From Actinomycetes bacterium (GTDB taxonomy: Bacteria > Actinomycetota > Acidimicrobiia > Acidimicrobiales > Ilumatobacteraceae), in the NCBI GenBank assembly GCA_025358125.1, contig JANYKS010000049.1:1-64000 (forward strand): a stretch of 64,000 nucleotides of DNA, read 5' to 3'. Shown here in pieces: positions 7,901 through 15,644 of the stretch. Position 1 is the stretch's first letter. Each line of letters opens with the position of its first letter. A model generated the notes under the pieces. It did no database searches, had not been told where the DNA came from, and worked only from the letters and a program-made list of their open reading frames with translations. Both the position numbers and the translations under genes were made by a program.

Positions 7901-9535
7901 TTCAAGTTCCTCTCCGGCAACGCCGGCCCGGCCAATGACGCCGACGACGTCGACGCGGCGAATCAGAACATCTTCGTGTACAGCGGAACAGTGACCACCG
8001 GCATCACGCTCAACGCGTTCGAGTCGCTCATCGGTCAAGGCGTCAGTGGCGCCAGTTTCGACGCCCTGTACGGCATCGCGCCGCCGGCCGGTACCATCGC
8101 CCGCCCAACGATTGCCACGGGGGGGACGACGGTGCAGGGTACGGTGGCGCTCGCGACCAACTCGACAGTGAGAGCGCTGGCGATCACTCCGACCGGAGCG
8201 AACCAGGGCCTGACCGGCGCGGGTGGCCTCACGGGAGTCACCGTCAGTGAGACATCCGTGACAACGACGACCGGCACTGCCGTCTCGCTCTCCAACGTGG
8301 CCGGAACGATCTCGCTCAGGAGCGTGTCGTCAAACGGCGCGCCCAACGGTATCAACCTGACCGCAACACAAGGCAGCTTCACCGTCACAGGCACCGGCAG
8401 CGCTGGTTCGGGGGGCACGATCCAGGCCTCGACCGACAGCGGCATCCAGGCAAACGGCGCCGCGAACTTGAACCTCTCGTGGATGACGATCCAGAACAAC
8501 GGCAACGCGCTGAACGAGGGCGGCGTCCGGCTCGTCAACGTGACCGGGAGCGGCCAGCTCACGTCCAGCACTGTGACCGGCTCGTTCGAGGACAACGTTT
8601 ACCTCTCCAACACCGGCGGCGTGCCGCTGACGGCGTTCAACATCCAGGGCCCGAACTGTTCGATCGGCAACAACAACACCACGTTCGGCAATACGGGAGT
8701 GTCCGTTCTCGCCAAGACCACAGCGACGATGTCGGTAACCGTCGACAACTGCGCGTTCAGTGGGAACCGGACCGACACAATCCACACCGATGCTGCTGAT
8801 TCGTCGAACCTCACGTCGACGATCACCAACAACACGATCACGGCAGGCACCGGCGGGGCGAACCAGGGCAACATCGGCATCGACGTCACGGCAGCATCGA
8901 CCTCGACGCTGACCTACGACGTCGAGAACAACAAGATCGGCACGAACGGCGGCACCAACTCGCCGCTGCTCAACCACGGCGTCAATGTCTTCGCCGGGAA
9001 CAGCGCCACGGTGAGCGGCAAGGTGATCGCCAACACCATCGTGCTCGCAGGAGCCGGTATGAGCGGCACGGGCATTCGCGTGTTCCAGTCGGACTCCGGG
9101 TCGCTCAGCGCCAAGGTCGCCAACAATACGGTGAGCAACGTCGGGCTCGACTACGGCATCGACGCGACCGACAACGGGACCTTGAATGTGGCGACGACCG
9201 GCAAGCTGAACATCGGAGTTGTGAACAACAACGTGTCGGTGCTTTCGACGGCCATCAATGCCATCCATGTCCGCGGCCGCCGTGACACAACGACGTGCGC
9301 CTCGATCACAGGCAATACCGCAACGTCCAATGGCGGCGGCAACGCCCTCCACGTCAGTCAGGCCAACACTGCCAGCTACAACCTCGAGGTCGCATCGCCG
9401 CTTGGGCCCATGACGGCCGCCCAGGCGCAGACCGCGGAAACATCTCTGAACCCGGCGGCCGTCGGCGTCGAGGCCTTCTCTGCCACCGGCTTCACGGGTG
9501 TCGCGGTCGGCAGCTGCACGGGGATCCCGTCGTGA
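4943..9535 (+). CDS. Giant secreted repeat and beta-helix surface protein
   Basis: This 1530-residue protein starts with a signal peptide (charged MWRAVLK, then a hydrophobic stretch to about residue 30). Residues about 45-430 are three copies of a roughly 125-residue repeat (LDTRPG ... VVLNVTA ... LTVFPAG ... VSIYN ... LVADVxGWFP). Residues about 430-970 are cadherin/Big-like modules with repeated VNDAP linkers and YTP motifs. Residues about 970-1500 are Asn/Gly/Thr-rich with periodic short strands (NNTITAG, ENNKIGTN, ANNTVSNV), typical of a right-handed parallel beta-helix. No sortase motif or C-terminal membrane segment is seen, so it is probably secreted or held non-covalently. It heads the tail-collar cluster. 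Adhesion or polysaccharide binding is inference. Confidence 0.85.
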   Translation: MWRAVLKAGLLLMLASGAAALMLDTTTASARPTTVRALSPSTALSGIRYTPLTPGRILDTRPGETTIDGVAQGGGVVGQGETLNLVVTGRAGVPATGVSAVVLNVTADDQTHQSFLTVFPAGAPRPLASNLNPNPGIIEPNLVIAKVGSGGEISIYNNTGSVNLVADVEGWFPLPLGPAYAPLAPARILDTRPGNVTVDGVAAGGGNLTAGSTIDLTVTGRGGVPSTGVGAVVLNVTAVDQTARSFVTVFPTGSPRPNSSDLNPNPGVTAPNLVIAMVGAGGQVSIYNNAGEVNLVADVQGWFPSGPAYTSLTPARLLETRAGFTTIDGVSAGGGPVGPNSMINVKVTDRAGVPASGVGAVALNVTATDQTNDTYLTVFPAGSPRPIASNLNPFPGLVASNMVIAKVGANGEVSIYNRSGTVNVIADVHGWFPSDVVTGDDAAMVLEDSAATPIDVLANDTDTDGGPKTIASASSPAHGFVALTGGSPGARTGLTYTPDANYCNTPPGTTLDTFTYTLNGGATANVSVTVTCVNDAPTFTKGPDQNVGMNTGPHTVPGWAAAVSAGPADESAQVVDFIVSNNSNALFSTQPAISAAGDLTFAAAPGASGSAIVTVKAHDDGGAENGGVDTSAPQTFVIKVNGPPVAAPVITSTLEDTPATITLTGTDNEGDSLTFAIVTPPTAGTLGPIGSPTCAGAPSTCTAAVSYTPNLNSNGTDTFTFKVNDGSLDSGNATVTVNVTPVNDAPGFTAGADSTVLEDAGPQTVNGWASAISAGPANEAAQTLTFTATNDNNALFSAQPGVNAVTGNLTYTPASNANGSAVVSVHISDNGGTANGGVDTSPTQMFTITVTAVNDPPAVPNPTFAAQANMKVSIAAAGLLAGATDPDSGDGGYTFTPVVDAASVTATTPAGGTISNVNVNTGSFDFDPPPGVTGAVTFQYRICDNGNPLPRQCSALATATVNVSGPVIWFVNPAVAGPGDGRLSNPFKFLSGNAGPANDADDVDAANQNIFVYSGTVTTGITLNAFESLIGQGVSGASFDALYGIAPPAGTIARPTIATGGTTVQGTVALATNSTVRALAITPTGANQGLTGAGGLTGVTVSETSVTTTTGTAVSLSNVAGTISLRSVSSNGAPNGINLTATQGSFTVTGTGSAGSGGTIQASTDSGIQANGAANLNLSWMTIQNNGNALNEGGVRLVNVTGSGQLTSSTVTGSFEDNVYLSNTGGVPLTAFNIQGPNCSIGNNNTTFGNTGVSVLAKTTATMSVTVDNCAFSGNRTDTIHTDAADSSNLTSTITNNTITAGTGGANQGNIGIDVTAASTSTLTYDVENNKIGTNGGTNSPLLNHGVNVFAGNSATVSGKVIANTIVLAGAGMSGTGIRVFQSDSGSLSAKVANNTVSNVGLDYGIDATDNGTLNVATTGKLNIGVVNNNVSVLSTAINAIHVRGRRDTTTCASITGNTATSNGGGNALHVSQANTASYNLEVASPLGPMTAAQAQTAETSLNPAAVGVEAFSATGFTGVAVGSCTGIPS

Positions 9536-9556
9536 CCCACAGTACAAGGAGCCCAC

Positions 9557-10057
9557 GTGGCTGAGCCGTTCCTCTCCGAGATCAGAATCATGAGCTTCAA
9601 CTTTGCGCCAAAAGGGTGGGCATCGTGCAACGGTCAGCTGTTGCCGATCAACCAGAACCAGGCGCTGTTCTCACTGCTCGGCACCACCTACGGTGGCAAC
9701 GGTCAGACCAACTTCGCGCTGCCCGATCTGCAGGGCCGGCTGCCCATTCACGTCGGCAATGGCCACACACTCGGCCAAGGTGCTGGCGAGAAGTCGCACA
9801 CCGTGACGATTCCCGAGTTGGCGGGCCACACCCACCTGGCCAGCGCCTCGTCCACCGCTGGCAACGACCCCAACCCGGCGGCGCATGTACTCGCCAGCCC
9901 GCTGAGCCTCTCCTACCGGGCGGCCGACGCTCTGACGCCGCTGCAGGCCGGCACGATCGCCAACAGCGGAGGTAGTCAGCCGCACCAGAACATGCAGCCC
10001 TACCTCTCGCTCAACTTCTGCATCGCCCTCCAGGGCATTTTCCCGAGTCAGAACTGA
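9557..10057 (+). CDS. Phage tail-collar (microcystin-dependent-protein-like) protein 1
   Basis: This 166-residue protein has the complete tail-collar pattern: FAPKGWASCNGQLLPI near the N-terminus, then LFSLLGTTYGGNGQTNFALP, DLQGRLPIHVG, a TVTIPELAGHTH stretch and a C-terminal QPYLSLNFCIALQGIFPSQ. An AAGGAG ribosome site lies 5 bases before the GTG start. No signal peptide is visible. It is the first of three tandem paralogues spaced 9 bases apart, directly after the giant beta-helix gene and likely in one operon with it. Bacterial members of this family (Mdp-like) are chromosomal and not necessarily part of a phage; no other tail, capsid or lysis gene is present. Function unknown. Confidence 0.88.
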   Translation: MAEPFLSEIRIMSFNFAPKGWASCNGQLLPINQNQALFSLLGTTYGGNGQTNFALPDLQGRLPIHVGNGHTLGQGAGEKSHTVTIPELAGHTHLASASSTAGNDPNPAAHVLASPLSLSYRAADALTPLQAGTIANSGGSQPHQNMQPYLSLNFCIALQGIFPSQN

Positions 10058-10066
10058 GAGGACCGG

Positions 10067-10573
10067 ATGGCACAGCCCTATATCGGTGAGATCAGGATGT
10101 TCGCCGGAAACTTCGCGCCCGCGGGGTGGATGTTCTGCAACGGTCAGCTCCTGCCGATCGCCGAGAACCAGACCCTGTTCAACCTGATCGGCACCACCTA
10201 TGGCGGCGACGGGCTGACCACGTTCGCCCTGCCCGATCTGCGCGGTCGAGTCCCGGTCCACCAAGGCTCCGGAGTCGTTTTCGCCGAGGCCGGCGGTACA
10301 GAGGCGGTGACCATCACGGTCGCCCAAATCCCAGCCCACAGCCACCCGATGCTCGCATCCACCGACAACGCCACGACGGCCAACGCCGGTGGCAACGTTC
10401 TGGCCCAGACCCCGACCCATACGCCGTATATCTCCGGTGTGGCTCTCGATGCTTTGATGGCTCCGCAGAGCACTGCGGCGGCCGGCGGCAGCCAACCCCA
10501 CGACAACCTCCAGCCGTACTTGTGCATCGACTTCATCATTTCCCTGTTCGGCATTTTTCCGAGTCAGGTTTAG
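10067..10573 (+). CDS. Phage tail-collar (microcystin-dependent-protein-like) protein 2
   Basis: A 168-residue paralogue of the preceding protein, with FAPAGWMFCNGQLLPI, TTYGGDGLTTFALPDLRGR and a C-terminal LQPYLCIDFIISLFGIFPSQ. A GAGAGGA ribosome site precedes the ATG, and the gene lies 9 bases after its upstream paralogue. The central variable region (HPMLASTDNATTANAGGN onward) differs most among the three copies, as expected for the exposed part of a trimeric fold. Together the three may form a hetero-trimer or three homotrimers; the sequence cannot decide. Confidence 0.88.
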   Translation: MAQPYIGEIRMFAGNFAPAGWMFCNGQLLPIAENQTLFNLIGTTYGGDGLTTFALPDLRGRVPVHQGSGVVFAEAGGTEAVTITVAQIPAHSHPMLASTDNATTANAGGNVLAQTPTHTPYISGVALDALMAPQSTAAAGGSQPHDNLQPYLCIDFIISLFGIFPSQV

Positions 10574-10582
10574 GGGGCAGGC

Positions 10583-11107
10583 GTGGCTGATCCATTCGTC
10601 GCTGAGATCCGTATCTTTCCGTTCAACTTCGCGCCGAAGGGCTGGGCGTTCTGCAACGGGCAGATCCTGCCGATCAGCCAGAACACAGCGCTGTTCTCCC
10701 TACTCGGCACCACGTACGGAGGAGATGGCAAGTCGAACTTTGCCCTACCGAATCTGCAGGGCAGCGCTCCGATGCACCCTGGACAGGGACCGGGGTTGGG
10801 CCTGTATGACCTTGGCCAGACGGGAGGCTCTGACACGGTCACGCTTCTCGTCACCGAAATGCCGGCCCACGGCCACCCGCTCATGGCATCCAACCAACCA
10901 GGCGAGGACGCCGCCCCCAGCGGAGAGGCATTGGCACGTTCGGTCGGGGCATCGCTCTACCAGACCAACGTCTCTCAGAACCTCGTGCCGTTGTCGCCCG
11001 ACGCTCTCGCACCGGCTGGCGGGAGCCAGCCGCACAACAACATGATGCCGTATCTCACCGTCAACTTCTGCATCGCCCTCCAGGGCATTTTTCCCCCACG
11101 TAGTTAG
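10583..11107 (+). CDS. Phage tail-collar (microcystin-dependent-protein-like) protein 3
   Basis: The third 174-residue paralogue, with FAPKGWAFCNGQILPIS, LGTTYGGDGKSNFALPNLQG and a C-terminal MPYLTVNFCIALQGIFPP. It starts with GTG 9 bases after paralogue 2. Its N- and C-terminal blocks are closer to paralogue 1 than to paralogue 2. The insert after HPGQGPGLG is slightly longer than in the others. No export signal is seen in any of the three, so either they act in the cytoplasm or they use an unrecognised route; the next gene encodes a Tat substrate. Confidence 0.88.
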   Translation: MADPFVAEIRIFPFNFAPKGWAFCNGQILPISQNTALFSLLGTTYGGDGKSNFALPNLQGSAPMHPGQGPGLGLYDLGQTGGSDTVTLLVTEMPAHGHPLMASNQPGEDAAPSGEALARSVGASLYQTNVSQNLVPLSPDALAPAGGSQPHNNMMPYLTVNFCIALQGIFPPRS

Positions 11108-11129
11108 CATCCGCGCAAAGGCACTGACC

Positions 11130-11870
11130 ATGAACGACGACAACCACAGCGAGCTTCGAGGAACAACCACTCGACGCTCGTTCCTCATCGGCGGCTCTGC
11201 CGTCGTATCGGCTGTGTTGCTCGCTGGTGACTTCGTGCCGGGCCCGAGCGGTCTCGACAACATGGCTGCCGCGGCCGGCCCACGCATCTCGGTCGGCTAC
11301 GTCGAAGGCAGTGCCGGCGCGGTCTCACTCTCGTCGCTGGTCGCTTCCGGACGCACCCGAGTCGTGCCCGCCGCCGGTATGCGGTCAGGTTCGGCCGACC
11401 TCGCCGGCAAGCCGGTCAACCTGATGATCAGCGGCTTCACACCGGGGCTGGCAGCGTCATCGAGTTCGCCGTTCAGCACCGTCTTCCTCGACGCCCACAT
11501 CCCGTCGACGGACCCGCTGCACGCGGGAACCACCGTCCCGTTCTATGCATGGACGTTCCGCAGGGATCCGGCCCCGATGAGTGCTGCGCCAACCCGCTTC
11601 CGCGTCGGGAGCGGGCGCGGGCCCCGCGTCGGGTTCAGCCTCGATGCCGCGCCCGACGCGTCCTCGTCGGCGGCTCCACGAACGCCGGCAACTGCGGTGT
11701 TCACCAGTGGTCGCCAGCGCGGTCTCGTCAAGCTGCAACCCGGCATCTATCTGCTCGGCCTCTCTCCGGGTGCCTGGCTGACGCCGCGGGCTCTGCCTTC
11801 GATCGGCGATCCGGCGTGGGTCGACCTCGCATCGATGGTGGTGTCCGTCGAAGCCGCACCCGCCGCCTGA
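11130..11870 (+). CDS. Tat-exported protein of unknown function
   Basis: This 246-residue protein begins with a twin-arginine signal (TTRRSFLIGGSAVVSAVLLAG), placing the mature protein outside the membrane. The rest is rich in small residues and beta-strand-forming segments, with no catalytic motif I can name. It follows the three tail-collar genes at 22 bases and is followed 10 bases later by a GNAT gene, so the five genes probably form one transcription unit. I do not recognise the family; Tat-signal hypothetical proteins beside tail-collar genes are plausible partners at the cell surface. Confidence 0.75.
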   Translation: MNDDNHSELRGTTTRRSFLIGGSAVVSAVLLAGDFVPGPSGLDNMAAAAGPRISVGYVEGSAGAVSLSSLVASGRTRVVPAAGMRSGSADLAGKPVNLMISGFTPGLAASSSSPFSTVFLDAHIPSTDPLHAGTTVPFYAWTFRRDPAPMSAAPTRFRVGSGRGPRVGFSLDAAPDASSSAAPRTPATAVFTSGRQRGLVKLQPGIYLLGLSPGAWLTPRALPSIGDPAWVDLASMVVSVEAAPAA

Positions 11871-11880
11871 CCTCCGCGCT

Positions 11881-12360
11881 GTGAGTTTGGTTCTACGCCC
11901 GGCACAACCGGAAGACGATGTGTTCTTGTTCGACGTGTACGCGAGTTCGCGTGCCGACGAACTCGCCCCGGTGCCGTGGACGCAGGAACAGAAGCGGGCG
12001 TTCCTGGCCCAGCAGTTCCACGCCCAGGACACGGACTACCACGGCCGCTACCCGGATGCCGATTTCTCCGTCATCGAGCGAGATGGGGTACCTGCCGGAC
12101 GGTTGTACGTCGCCAGGGTGGGAAGCGGCGGGATCAACATCGTCGACATCGGCCTCCTGCCCGAGCATCGTGGCGCCGGGATCGGCACGGCGCTCGTCAG
12201 CGACATCATCGCGACGGCCGACCGCGAGGGTGTGATCGTGTCGCTCCATGTCGAGCAATGGAACCCCGCCAGACGTCTCTACCGCCGCCTCGGTTTCGTG
12301 GAGGTCACGTCGAACGAGGTCTACATCCGGATGGAGCGCCGGCCAGACATCGTCAGTTGA
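11881..12360 (+). CDS. GNAT-family N-acetyltransferase
   Basis: A 159-residue GNAT protein. The acetyl-CoA binding motif is IGLLPEHRGAGIGTALV (R/Q-x-x-G-x-G/A form), followed by a helix and the motif-B strand VEQWNPARRLYRRLGF with the conserved N-A-x-x-L-Y-x-x-x-G-F. The N-terminus (LRPAQPEDDVFLFDVYASSR) fits the family. It starts at GTG 10 bases after the Tat-protein gene and ends overlapping, tail to tail, with the DUF6916-like gene on the other strand. In this context it could acetylate one of the tail-collar or surface proteins, but the substrate is unknown. Confidence 0.85.
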   Translation: MSLVLRPAQPEDDVFLFDVYASSRADELAPVPWTQEQKRAFLAQQFHAQDTDYHGRYPDADFSVIERDGVPAGRLYVARVGSGGINIVDIGLLPEHRGAGIGTALVSDIIATADREGVIVSLHVEQWNPARRLYRRLGFVEVTSNEVYIRMERRPDIVS

Positions 12361-12652
12361 ACACGGCTTCGTAGCGGCGCCGACCATCCGCCCCGGGGCC
12401 GATCGGCACGATGAAGATGTCGTTGCGACCGAGTTGGGCATGATCGAGCGAATAGACCCCCTGCCCGACCGGTCTGTCGGCAGCTGCGCCGAACACGATC
12501 GAGAACGGCTCCGGCCGGGCTTGACCGGCGATGGCTCCGAACCTGGTCAGCTCGTCGAGACGCAGCTCCAGCATCTGCCCGCCGCCAAGATCGGCGTGGA
12601 AAAGCGTGCCCACAAGGGGCTCGAAGAGGTCCGGGGTCAATTCGTCGGCCAC
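12353..12652 (-). CDS. DUF6916-like small protein
   Basis: A 99-residue protein starting VADELTPDLFEPLVGTLFHA from GTG 12652. Its pattern (FEPLVGTxF, then PFSIVFGAAADRPVGQGVYS, LDHAQLG, DIFIVPIGP and a terminal YEAVFN) matches the small DUF6916-type family I recall next to tail-collar genes; that link is from memory of the family. The start is supported by a TACTGT box (12659-12664 complement) six bases upstream, suggesting a leaderless mRNA. Its last 8 bases overlap the end of the GNAT gene in convergent orientation. A longer open frame upstream to 13228 is antisense to the dehydrogenase gene and is not real. Confidence 0.7.
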   Translation of the reverse strand: MADELTPDLFEPLVGTLFHADLGGGQMLELRLDELTRFGAIAGQARPEPFSIVFGAAADRPVGQGVYSLDHAQLGRNDIFIVPIGPGADGRRRYEAVFN

Positions 12653-12716
12653 GACCCGACAGTAGTTGGGCCGCTCCCATGTGATGTCGTCGTAGAAGCC
12701 GTCTAACCTGCACCTC

Positions 12717-12791
12717 ATGAAGAAACTCCTGCTTCTCCTCAGCCTCGTCGGCTTGCTCGCATTCGCAGCGAAGAAGGTCCGCTCGTCCTGA
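12717..12791 (+). CDS. 24-residue single-pass membrane peptide
   Basis: The ORF encodes a peptide of the form MKKLLLLLSLVGLLAFAAKK followed by VRSS: a two-lysine start, about 16 hydrophobic residues and a basic tail. A TAACCT box at 12704-12709 lies seven bases before the ATG, the leaderless pattern seen for many genes here. It is divergent from the DUF6916-like gene and just upstream of the dehydrogenase gene. Short hydrophobic proteins of this shape are common but rarely annotated in actinobacteria. Translation is unproven. Confidence 0.55.
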   Translation: MKKLLLLLSLVGLLAFAAKKVRSS

Positions 12792-12826
12792 ACGGGTCCG
12801 GCGAGGCGCCCCGACAACACACCGTC

Positions 12827-13801
12827 TTGTTCTGCACGGATACTGCGTGGGTTCGTTACGCCGACGAGTTCCGAGCAGCCGAACCGAATCTCGATGTCGT
12901 CCAACTCCACGGCGAAGGCATGGTCTCCGAGGCCGATCTCGCGCGGATCACAGTCGCCTTCTTCAGCGGCGACGCATGGCCGACGCGAACGTCGCGCTAC
13001 ATCTCGGCCTGCCTGCAAGCGCCGAACCTGCGCTGGTTGCACACGTTTTCGGCCGGCGTCGACAGCCCGGTGTTCGGCGAGTTCGTGCGCCGCGGTACCC
13101 GCCTCAGCACCTCGTCGGGTTCGTCTGCCAAGCCGATCGCGCAGACGGTCGTGATGATGATCCTCGGTCTGAGCCGCGACATGCCGGCCTGGATGCGCGC
13201 CCAGCACGAGCATCGCTGGGAGCCCCACACGGGGCAGGAGGTCGACGGCGCGAACCTGGTAATCATCGGCATGGGCCCGATCGGCGACGAGACGGCGCGG
13301 CTCGGTCTCGCGCTCGGCATGAACGTGGTCGGCTGCCGCCGTACGGTAAACGGCACCGAGCCGTGCGAGACGCGAACGTTTTCGGCGTTGTCGGAGTTGC
13401 TCGCGTTGGCCGACTATGTCGTGCTCGCGCTACCGCTCACCGACGACACGCGCAACCTCATCGGCGCGGCCGAGTTGGCCCTGATGAAGCCGACGGCGCG
13501 TCTGATCAACGTCGGCCGCGGCGGCTTGATCGACGAGCCGGCGCTGATCGATGCGCTCGAGAATCAACGCCTGGCCGGCGCCGGGCTCGACGTGTTCGCC
13601 GTCGAGCCGCTACCGGCCGAGAGCCCGCTGTGGGACATGGCGAACGTGATCATCACCCCCCACAACTCGGGCTCGACGCTGCTTGCGAACCATCGCGCCG
13701 CGCTGATCTTCGTCGACAACCTGGGCCGATTTTCACGCGGCGAAGCGCTCCGCAACGAAGTCGGTATCGGCGACGTTGTCGTCGCCGTGAGCAGCCGGTA
13801 G
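12827..13801 (+). CDS. D-2-hydroxyacid dehydrogenase family protein
   Basis: An NAD-dependent D-2-hydroxyacid dehydrogenase of about 324 residues. It has the Rossmann motif VIIGMGPIGDETARLG, the substrate/cofactor region LINVGRGGLIDEPALIDAL with the catalytic Arg in the preceding segment, and the catalytic Glu/His region DVFAVEPLPAESPLWDM...ITPHNSG. The start is uncertain: no ATG or GTG exists in frame upstream, and TTG 12827 (LFCTDTAW, matching the first strand of relatives) is the best candidate, with CTG 12788 as an alternative. The oxidised substrate cannot be predicted. It lies between the surface cluster and the tad operon without an obvious functional link. Confidence 0.85.
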   Translation: MFCTDTAWVRYADEFRAAEPNLDVVQLHGEGMVSEADLARITVAFFSGDAWPTRTSRYISACLQAPNLRWLHTFSAGVDSPVFGEFVRRGTRLSTSSGSSAKPIAQTVVMMILGLSRDMPAWMRAQHEHRWEPHTGQEVDGANLVIIGMGPIGDETARLGLALGMNVVGCRRTVNGTEPCETRTFSALSELLALADYVVLALPLTDDTRNLIGAAELALMKPTARLINVGRGGLIDEPALIDALENQRLAGAGLDVFAVEPLPAESPLWDMANVIITPHNSGSTLLANHRAALIFVDNLGRFSRGEALRNEVGIGDVVVAVSSR

Positions 13802-13878
13802 GTTTCCCGACAGGCTTCCCCCCGTCATTCGCACTCTGACGATCGTTCCTCGGTTCGGTCGGGTTCGGGGGGTGTCCT

Positions 13879-14523
13879 GTGCTCACAGTCTGTTGGGCGG
13901 CCAAGGGCGGGAGCGGCACGACCGTTGTATCGTGCGTCTTGGCGCTGCTGAATGCTGCCCGCCACGAGCCGTCGTGGTTGATCGATCTCGCGGGCGATGT
14001 GCCCGCCGCACTCGGTATGTCCGAGCCATCGAGTCCCGGGGCGCACGATTGGGTCATCTCCCCCTCAGCCCCGGCCGCCGCGCTCGAAGCTCTCGGCATC
14101 GCCGCGACCGACGACCTGCGCGTCATCCCGCGGGGCACATCCGCGCCGATGAGCGACAACCAACGATGGGCCGAGCTCGGGCGTTACCTGGCCGACGGTT
14201 CAGCGCACGTGGTTGTCGACGCCGGCACCGCCAAGCCTCCGCCGGGCCTGCTCGCCGCCGCCCAGCAGCGCCTTCTCGTCACCCGCCCGTGTTACCTCTC
14301 GTTGAGGCGGGCAGCAGCCAGCGAAATCACGCCGACCGGAGTGATCGTCGTGCACGAGCCCGGCCGTGCCCTGCGCGCCGACGATGTCGGCCACGCCGTG
14401 CGCGCCCCGGTGGTCGCAGAGGTCAGCACCGACCCTGGCGTCGCCCGCGCCGTCGATGCCGGTCTGCTGATGGCTCGCATGCCACGCTCGATCGCGTCCG
14501 CACTCAGACAGCTTGCGTCATGA
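13879..14523 (+). CDS. tadZ: TadZ/CpaE-like ATPase of the tad pilus locus
   Basis: A 214-residue MinD/ParA-fold protein with the deviant Walker A CWAAKGGSGTTVV at residues 5-17 and WLIDLAGDVPAALGM after it. Such TadZ/CpaE-type proteins position the Tad (Flp) secretion ATPase at the cell pole or membrane. It starts with GTG and its stop overlaps the ATG of tadA (ATGA), so the two are translationally coupled. It lacks the receiver-like N-terminal domain of many TadZ proteins, as is common in actinobacteria. Name assigned from fold and context. Confidence 0.75.
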   Translation: MLTVCWAAKGGSGTTVVSCVLALLNAARHEPSWLIDLAGDVPAALGMSEPSSPGAHDWVISPSAPAAALEALGIAATDDLRVIPRGTSAPMSDNQRWAELGRYLADGSAHVVVDAGTAKPPPGLLAAAQQRLLVTRPCYLSLRRAAASEITPTGVIVVHEPGRALRADDVGHAVRAPVVAEVSTDPGVARAVDAGLLMARMPRSIASALRQLAS

Positions 14524-15644
14524 CGGCGTCAGACCTTGTGATGGCCGTCTGTGAACAGATCGCCGGCGCCAACTCCAACGTCGCCGACGACGATCCGGCG
14601 AAACTGCTCGTCAACGCGCGTCGCGTCGCTCGGATCCTTCTTCCCTTGGCTGACGAGCACGAGATCGAAGCCGTCGCACAGGCCGCTGTTGCCCACATCC
14701 ATGGGTTGGGGCCGCTCCAGATCTTCCTCGCCGACCCGCTGGTGAACGAGATCATGGTCAACAACGGCGGCGACGTGTGGGTCGAACGCGACGGCGCGAC
14801 GGCCCTCGCCGGCCGGCTCGACGCCGATGTCGCGCTGCGGCTGATCGAGCGCATCCTCAACCCCCTCGGGCGGCGCCTCGATCGGCTCTCACCGATCGTC
14901 GATGCCCGTCTGCCCGACGGCTCACGGGTCTGTGCCGTCATCCCGCCGATCGCGGTCGACGGCCCGTGCCTGACCCTACGCCGCTTCGGCGTGCGCCGGC
15001 GCTCGCTCGCCGAGTTCGCGAGCGCAGAGGTCGTTGCCATGCTGGACGACATCGTCGCCCGCCGCTGCAACGTCGTGATCAGCGGCGCGACCTCGTCGGG
15101 CAAGACAAGCCTGCTCAACGTTCTGGCGTCGCGCGTGCGGCCGGGCGAGCGGATCATCACGCTCGAGGACACCGCCGAATTGCAGCTCGACACCTCGCAC
15201 GTGCTCCGCCTGGAAACCAGGCCGGCAACCGTCGACGGCACTGCGCCGGTGACGATGACGGACCTCGTGCGCACATCGTTGCGACTGCGTCCCGACCGGA
15301 TCGTGGTCGGCGAGATTCGTGGCCGCGAGGTCATCGACATGCTGCAGGCGATGAACACCGGACACGACGGCTCGATGACGACCTGCCACGCAAACGGCTC
15401 CGACGACGCCCTGCGGCGGATCGAATCACTCGTGGTCCAGCACGCCCCCGGATGGCCGCTGCCGTCGATCCGCGACCACATCTGCGCCGGCATCGACATC
15501 GTGATCCACCTCGGGCGGTTACCAACGGGACTGCGACGAATCACCGAAATCCTCGAGCTCGCGCTGCCGGCATCTGCCGGCCAGCATCGGCTGCTGGTCG
15601 CTTTCGACCGCGTGCTCGGCGTCGTCGAGCGGGGGCAGGAATGA
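14520..15644 (+). CDS. tadA: TadA/CpaF-type secretion ATPase
   Basis: A 374-residue hexameric ATPase that powers assembly or secretion through the Tad/Flp pilus system. Visible motifs are LVNEIMVNNGGDVWVERDG in the N-terminal domain, Walker A ISGATSSGKTSLLN, the Asp box IITLEDTAELQL, Walker B RPDRIVVGEIRGREVID and the His box GHDGSMTTCHANGSDDAL. The start ATG overlaps the tadZ stop, and its stop overlaps the tadB ATG. A paralogous ATPase lies at the right edge of the window. Confidence 0.93.
   Translation: MTASDLVMAVCEQIAGANSNVADDDPAKLLVNARRVARILLPLADEHEIEAVAQAAVAHIHGLGPLQIFLADPLVNEIMVNNGGDVWVERDGATALAGRLDADVALRLIERILNPLGRRLDRLSPIVDARLPDGSRVCAVIPPIAVDGPCLTLRRFGVRRRSLAEFASAEVVAMLDDIVARRCNVVISGATSSGKTSLLNVLASRVRPGERIITLEDTAELQLDTSHVLRLETRPATVDGTAPVTMTDLVRTSLRLRPDRIVVGEIRGREVIDMLQAMNTGHDGSMTTCHANGSDDALRRIESLVVQHAPGWPLPSIRDHICAGIDIVIHLGRLPTGLRRITEILELALPASAGQHRLLVAFDRVLGVVERGQE

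Noticed and set aside
5462-8038. 858-codon open frame on the minus strand opposite the giant surface protein
   Set aside because: It is Arg/Gly/Val-rich with no family pattern, mirrors the codon bias of the real gene and is one of many antisense frames produced by GC-rich sequence.
9557-11107. Prophage or tailocin
   Set aside because: Only tail-collar proteins are present; there is no sheath, baseplate, tape measure, capsid, terminase or lysis gene in the window.
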